A stretch of DNA of 64,000 bases, taken from assembly GCF_023278565.1 (NCBI RefSeq), contig NC_064672.1:3658001-3722000 (forward strand), written 5' to 3'. The notes under the pieces are model-generated. The model had not been told where the DNA came from, did no database searches, and saw nothing but the letters and a program-made list of their open reading frames with translations. Below are positions 59,288 to 64,000 of the stretch, piece by piece (within the stretch, counting starts at the first letter, position 1; every line of letters starts with the position of its first letter). Origin of the DNA: Colletotrichum lupini (Eukaryota; Ascomycota; Sordariomycetes; Glomerellales; Glomerellaceae). A program made the position numbers and the translations under genes.

Positions 59288-60424
59288 CTAAGGGCGCACC
59301 GTCACGACAGATTTCTTGCCCCCCTTCTCCTCGTCTTCTTCGGCATGACAGGCCATAACATCAGCCAGATCGCCCTCCCTGACCATCAGAATCTGCGTGT
59401 CCGCGAGACTAGAACTCGTCACCGTCGTCCCCAAAATCCACCCGTTCCAAATCTTCTGCATGATATTGTCCGGGCTCAACATAAGACACCCCTTCATCCC
59501 CTCCTCGTCCCTCGGCGTGACAGCAACCATCAACCGCTTCGCGCCCGCGAACCGATCGACAACGTGCCACAGGCACCCAAAGATCTGATCCGACTCCTGC
59601 TCGGGGTAATGCAGCTCCTCAAACGCGCAGGCGACGTGCCGCACGCGCCTCGTGTCCTCCTTGCGCAGGAAATACACCATGGGGCTGTTGAAGCCGTACT
59701 GGTCGTAGGCCTCGAGCTCGCCGACGAGGTAGAGGGCGTCGAGGGCGAAGTTGAACCAGACGCGCGGGGGCCGGGCGATGGGGGTGTCGGACAGGAGGGC
59801 CGAGATGCGCCAGCCGAAGGCGAGTTCGTAGTGTTTTAGGCCGAGGGCGCGGGATTCGCGGCTGATGAGGAGGATGAGGGGGCATGTTGGGTTGAAGATC
59901 CGTGTGTCTTGTTCTTCTTTGGTCTCTGTCCCTGGTGCTTCTCTTTCCATTGTTCCTCCTGTCGTACACTCTCCTGTTGTTCCTCCTCCTGTCGTTCCCT
60001 CCCCTGTCGTCACCCCTCCTGGTGTTTCTTCTCTTATTGGGCTACAATCTAACATTGTATTCGTGGGAGAATATGCGGAGGAGGAGGGGAAACAGGGTGC
60101 GGCGAGAGAACGTTTCGCAAACGCCTCACGCCGGGCAGGCAGCCTAGCATCGCGCTCGAAGCAGCAGGCCGTCACGACGCGGGGGGCGATGAGGTAAGAC
60201 CATATCTTGAGGCGGATCTCCGGCGGCAGGTCCGGAAAGCGGTGAAAGTGCGAAAGGGTCGTGAGAGACTCCGCGCGTGTGGCTTCAAGGCCGTCGTCGA
60301 AGAGGGAGAAGTCGAGCCAGAATTTGGAGTCCGAGGTGCGTGCTTTGAGGTGGGCTTCTTCGTCCTGTAAGGCCGGAGGCGGGCTGGATATTGCGTCTGT
60401 TGTGGGAAGTTGGTCGATGTCCAT
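59288..60424 (-). CDS. 2EXR-domain protein with Thr/Gly minisatellite
   Basis: Single exon, 378 aa from ATG 60424 (MDIDQLPTTDA); an in-frame ATG at 60472 would add 16 residues, and the frame stays open to 60754. Residues ~55-80 (FHRFPDLPPEIRLKIWSYLI, then APRVVTACCFERDA) match the 2EXR signature of a large fungal family of unknown function, often expanded in Sordariomycetes. Conserved later segments include NPTCPLILLISRESRALGL and WFNFALDALYLVGELE. Between them four 5-residue units (VTTGE, GTTGG, GTTGE, CTTGG) come from a 15-bp tandem repeat at 59954-60013. The C-terminus is acidic then basic (EEDEEKGGKK). Confidence 0.75.
   Translation of the reverse strand: MDIDQLPTTDAISSPPPALQDEEAHLKARTSDSKFWLDFSLFDDGLEATRAESLTTLSHFHRFPDLPPEIRLKIWSYLIAPRVVTACCFERDARLPARREAFAKRSLAAPCFPSSSAYSPTNTMLDCSPIREETPGGVTTGEGTTGGGTTGECTTGGTMEREAPGTETKEEQDTRIFNPTCPLILLISRESRALGLKHYELAFGWRISALLSDTPIARPPRVWFNFALDALYLVGELEAYDQYGFNSPMVYFLRKEDTRRVRHVACAFEELHYPEQESDQIFGCLWHVVDRFAGAKRLMVAVTPRDEEGMKGCLMLSPDNIMQKIWNGWILGTTVTSSSLADTQILMVREGDLADVMACHAEEDEEKGGKKSVVTVRP
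59954..60013 (-). repeat. 15-bp x 4 in-frame minisatellite
   Basis: Four imperfect 15-bp units inside the 2EXR gene, each encoding x-Thr-Thr-Gly-Gly/Glu. The unit length is a multiple of three, so copy-number change would keep the frame. Confidence 0.85.
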
Positions 60425-61180
60425 TTTTGGTGGTGAGTGTGAGAATTGAGATGAGAGAAGATTCGGGTTCATGTGTGTATGCGACGCCTTGATGAATGCC
60501 AGCTTGATGGATGTGAGATGACAAGCTTGATGGGATGATTTAGCCCACTCTAGTGAGACTTGTGAGTGAAGGGGATGAGTCCTTCGGCCAATCTGCCTGA
60601 TGAAAGTGAGCGTCCAGTTCCGAATACGAAGAAACGCCCTTCTCTCATAAAGACGGTGAGAGACGATGCTAGAAGTGTGATGAGGTGAGGTGAGGTTGCG
60701 GAGAGGATCCGGCCGCCGGAGCTTCGCGACCGCACCACAAAACACACAGCCCACTTTCCTAATCGGGCCAACTTGGCCACCTCGCCTCGGCGTTGCGCAG
60801 CGAATCAGATTGGCATTCGCCGCACCCAGACTTGACGAAGCCAGCAGGTTTTTCGTTCTCGATAAAAGGAATGGTTGGCTTTTCCTTGTTTCTCTTCGCC
60901 ACTGTCCAACGTCAAGTGTTGTCGATTCATTGATGCGAGATGCAGATGGGAGACCCTAAAACAGAAGTGCTTTGATGCTTTGGCAAACATTGTTTTGTAT
61001 ATTTCATAAACCTTCTCAATCTTACCTTCATTTCAATCTTGCTACAAACAGATTGGAGTAATTAATCATGACGCTGCAAGTCTAATTCATCAAAGAACCA
61101 CTCCCCGTAATCTGTAGAAAATGATCAAAAACCATCCAATAAACAGTTTCATAGTTCAGCCCATGCAAATCATTCTCAAC
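60425..61180. other. Intergenic between the 2EXR and MFS genes
   Basis: Promoter of the 2EXR gene and 3' region of the MFS gene. The 2EXR frame remains open upstream to 60754 but without convincing coding character. Nothing else seen. Confidence 0.45.
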
Positions 61181-63451
61181 CTACTCCAAAGTCGACTCCC
61201 CGCCCGACAAATGCTCCCTTCTGATATTCTTGGCATTGCCTCCCTTGCGGAAATAGCTAAGCAAATACACGCCCTCGTAGATTTCGTTCTGCCTTTCATC
61301 CTTGCCCTCCTCGACTTTGCTAATATAGACATTGCCAAGAAGCGAAGCCGATACCGTGCACTGGAAGACATTGTATTAGCTTTATAATGGAAGAAAGCTT
61401 TCTCGAATATTGGGGCATGACCTACGAGGACCATAAAAGGACAGATGGCGACAAACGCCCAGACGACGCCCATCTTGGCGTCGTGGGTAATCTGTTGTTG
61501 CATGGCCGCCGGCAGACGGCTGAGGGCCTCAAAGTCTCTCAGGGGCGAGTCCTCACCGATGCCAGAAGCGTTGTTGAAGACGGTCGTCATGATGGTCAGG
61601 CCCAACGTTCCGCCAAAGGGGTAGGCGACTGCCATGAGAGAAATGACGGCTGCGATCTTCTTGGGGAAGTAGCCGACACCGTGAAGAGGGACTAGGCTGA
61701 GGATTAGTCTCACTTCTCATGATAAGAGGGATTATGAAGAGAGGAACACTTACCGGGCATAATACGAAGACCGGTTCCGACACCAGTGAGAGCCATCATC
61801 CCGTATACGGTTGGGTTGTGTTCTGTCCAAAGTGCCCACGCCAACAAGCCGATGCCGAGCATTTCGAGGATCGATCCGAGAAAGATGGGCGGAAACGTCT
61901 TGCGCGGCCAGCCGTTGCACATGAAAGCCGAGGCGTAGACACCAACTACAAGATTCACTCGTCAGCAACCTGTTTGGTCATATACCATTTGGGAAAACTT
62001 ACCCGCCAAGCCTGGAGTAAAGTACAGCAGCTGTACGCCAGACTGGTCCGCCGACCAAAGCTTCACCATTGTGAAGTAGATGTTGCAAAAGTACAGTACA
62101 GAGTACATGGCCATGCCCGTCGCGAAAGAGGTGTAGAACAAGAGGCCGATATCCCTGTTACGAACCAACTCCCAGGGAATCATGGCCTTTTGCCACGGGA
62201 AGCGACGGGCCAGTGCCTTGCCTGGGGACATGTGGTACTCCCAGACGATGAACAGGATGCTGATCACAACGCCCAGGATGAGCGTCACAAGAACGGCGGG
62301 GCTAGTCCACGAGTATGTGGCACCGGCCCACGTCAAGCCGAGGACCAGGAGACCGAAGCCAAAGAGGAAGAGAAGCTGGCCTCCGATGTCGATTGTCTGC
62401 AGACGCTTTTTGAAGGTTGTTCGTCGGCCCGTCTCGGTCGTCTCGTCGAGCTGGGAAATGGGTTGCGGCCCGAGGAGTTCGGAACGCAGGACGAAGTAGA
62501 GGATGAACATGCTGACGAAGGCGATGGGCAGGTTGATGCCGAAGCACCATCGCCAAGAAGAACCGCTCGTGATGTATCCTGGCCGTCTGTTAGTCTTCAT
62601 ACCTCAATGACAATACAGTGTCTGGAGTGGCTCACCTCCCAGGACAGGGCCCAGACCCCATCCCAACACACCTCCCAAGAAGGAGAAGATTGCCCAGTTC
62701 TTGGCGTTCTCGCGCAGGGTCACCTTGTCGGCGATGACGATGCGGACGAGGACATTGAGGCCAGCACACGCCAGGCCTTGGAAGCCGCGGCCGAGCAGGA
62801 GGACGGGGAAGGCATCTGTCGGGGCGCCGGTACACAGCGCGCTGCCAATGAGCATCAGCACCAAACAGGTCTGTATCGAGACGTGTCGTCCAAAGATGTC
62901 GGCGATCTGGCCCCAGAATGGGATGAAAGCGGCCGATGTGAGGTTGAAGGCTGCGATGATCCAGTTGAGTTGGCGAGTCTCGTCTGCGCGATTGTTAGAC
63001 ATGTAAGGGGTGGTGAAGATGGGCATATGGAGTCAGGGGCTTACGGAAGTCGGCTGCAATCCAAGGCAAGGCACTGGCGACCTTTTGGATCTTGTCAGCT
63101 GTGTTACATGTTTCGCGGCTCTAACGAGGTCAGACTTACGATTGTCACGTCCAAGGCTTGGACTACAAAGGGGAGTACTAGGCCAGCAAAGATCTTGACT
63201 CTGTACTTGAGCTGGGCCTTGCGCTCAGACTTGCATGTTGGGCAGGGCCCAGAGGCCGGATCGAATTGGTGACCGCAAGTCGGTGTACTCGAAGTTCTTT
63301 CTAAGGGGGTTTGGTTGTTCTTGTCCTGGTAGGTTATGTTCTCACTTGTTGATCCTTCTGTTGCTGTTGACTCTGTGGCTGGTGTCGTTTGCGTTTTGCC
63401 CGAACCCTTCATGGCCCGGTAGGCCTTCTTCCCCAAGTAGATGAAAACCAT
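61181..63451 (-). CDS. MFS drug:H+ antiporter-type transporter (14-TM, DHA2-like)
   Basis: Seven exons: complement(63140..63451), complement(63045..63081), complement(62636..62983), complement(62003..62578), complement(61754..61945), complement(61426..61691), complement(61181..61360); all introns are 57-65 nt and in frame; 636 aa. The core has about 14 hydrophobic spans. MFS motif A is GQIADIFGRH, with LLGRGFQGLACAG and the antiporter motif C WGLGPVLGGYI. The ~85-residue cytosolic N-terminus has a Cys cluster (CGHQFDPASGPCPTCKSE). The C-terminal tail ends GGNAKNIRREHLSGGESTLE. Such transporters export toxic or secondary metabolites across the plasma membrane, or load vacuoles; substrate unknown, and no biosynthetic cluster is adjacent. 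The N-terminal start is uncertain: 63451 or a later Met at 63412. Confidence 0.88.
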
Positions 63452-64000
63452 GTCGAAGTTGCCTCTCAGGGGTAAGACGGGTTGTTGATGTCTCTTTCGG
63501 TGGAGGAGTCGTCGTCTAATGCTGCTTGTCTGAGTGTGTACTCTTGTAGTTGTTATGATGGTGTCTGGTAGATTCGAAGTCGATGAGTCAGGGGTATGAA
63601 TAAAATGCTTGGTTGAATATCGACTCTACATAAACTTGATTGGGGGGGGCGGAGGTGTGTTATAACTTCTCGCCAGCGACAGTCTACTTGACACCCAGAT
63701 ACATCATGGGTAGTTCACTCTGAGACAGGGGTTAATACAGAATAACCAGACCGGAATGGGCTTCCGTGGAGGCTGGGTCAGACGAACCCTCAATCCGTTT
63801 AGACGAGTGCGAATGCAGACAGCGATGGAGGCAGCCCGTGGATCTTCTCAAAACGCTCGCCGAGATGTTCTCTCTTCCGCAGCAAAAGTAGTACAGAGAT
63901 AGACGAAACTTGGGCTTCATGGCCCACAAATCACCTGCAGGGAACGAAAGCAGGTAGACGCCAAATGCATAGCCCATAGAAGACGACGACGACGACGATG
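63452..64000. other. MFS upstream region to the window edge
   Basis: Promoter and leader of the MFS gene. A minus-strand 81-codon frame (63732-63977) has no recognised similarity; it could be part of a gene extending past the edge but cannot be supported. A GAC repeat lies at 63982-63996. Confidence 0.4.
63982..63996. repeat. (GAC)5 trinucleotide run at the window edge
   Basis: Five GAC units followed by GATG at the end of the window. Confidence 0.85.

Noticed and set aside
1..64000. CRISPR arrays, bacterial operons, rRNA genes, secondary-metabolite cluster
   Set aside because: No regularly spaced direct repeats, Shine-Dalgarno-linked gene chains or rRNA sequence seen; the MFS transporter has no biosynthetic neighbours in the window.

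Overview
The window is nuclear DNA of a filamentous ascomycete. Short introns with GT..AG ends and CTAAC/CTAAT branch sites interrupt most genes, 5' leaders are pyrimidine-rich, and one AT-rich island is almost empty of CpA and TpG dinucleotides, the mark left by repeat-induced point mutation (RIP). Gene content points to Sordariomycetes. A secreted cupredoxin resembling the appressorial CAP22 family makes Colletotrichum or a close relative my best guess, but this is unverified inference. No bacterial-type operon, CRISPR array or rRNA gene was seen.

Layout, left to right. 0-2.9 kb (-): C-terminally truncated coiled-coil protein with an Uds1 (up-regulated during septation) domain. 4.4-5.3 kb (-): DscB, rhomboid-like subunit of the Golgi Dsc E3 ligase. 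It is divergent from 6.2-7.3 kb (+) cis-prenyltransferase RER2. 8.4-10.7 kb (+): ING-family PHD-finger protein. 11.24-14.34 kb: a 3.1-kb RIP-degraded DNA transposon with ~75-bp terminal inverted repeats (TIRs) and a TA target duplication. 14.3-19.9 kb: gene-poor. 19.9-21.8 kb (+): F-box/LRR protein. 22.8-24.0 kb (+): conserved multispanning membrane protein. 25.0-26.8 kb (-): golgin RUD3. 28.1-29.4 kb (-): ribosome-biogenesis RRM protein NOP15. 29.66-30.45 kb: a 795-bp MITE-like element with 52-bp perfect TIRs, inside the NOP15/SMN divergent promoter region. 31.0-31.9 kb (+): a minimal five-exon SMN orthologue. 32-36.8 kb: gene-poor. 36.8-37.9 kb (+): secreted cupredoxin. 39.6-40.4 kb (-): 65-aa SERF/4F5 protein. 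42.4-47.1 kb (-): six-exon PUF RNA-binding protein with a 21-nt microexon. 47.1-54.0 kb: gene-poor. 54.0-57.5 kb (+): RNA polymerase III second-largest subunit. 58.0-59.0 kb (+): conserved protein with a mitochondrial-like N-terminus. 59.3-60.4 kb (-): 2EXR-type protein. 61.2-63.5 kb (-): seven-exon MFS transporter.

The genes are mostly unlinked housekeeping functions: secretory-pathway quality control and glycosylation (dscB, RER2, RUD3), RNA and RNP biology (NOP15, SMN, PUF, Pol III) and chromatin (ING). I see no biosynthetic cluster. The parts most worth follow-up are the two TA-flanked TIR elements, the PUF gene architecture, the polyglutamine-tailed SMN and the copper-binding secreted protein. 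Splice sites were placed by eye from GT/AG signals, frame and family continuity, so they are predictions.
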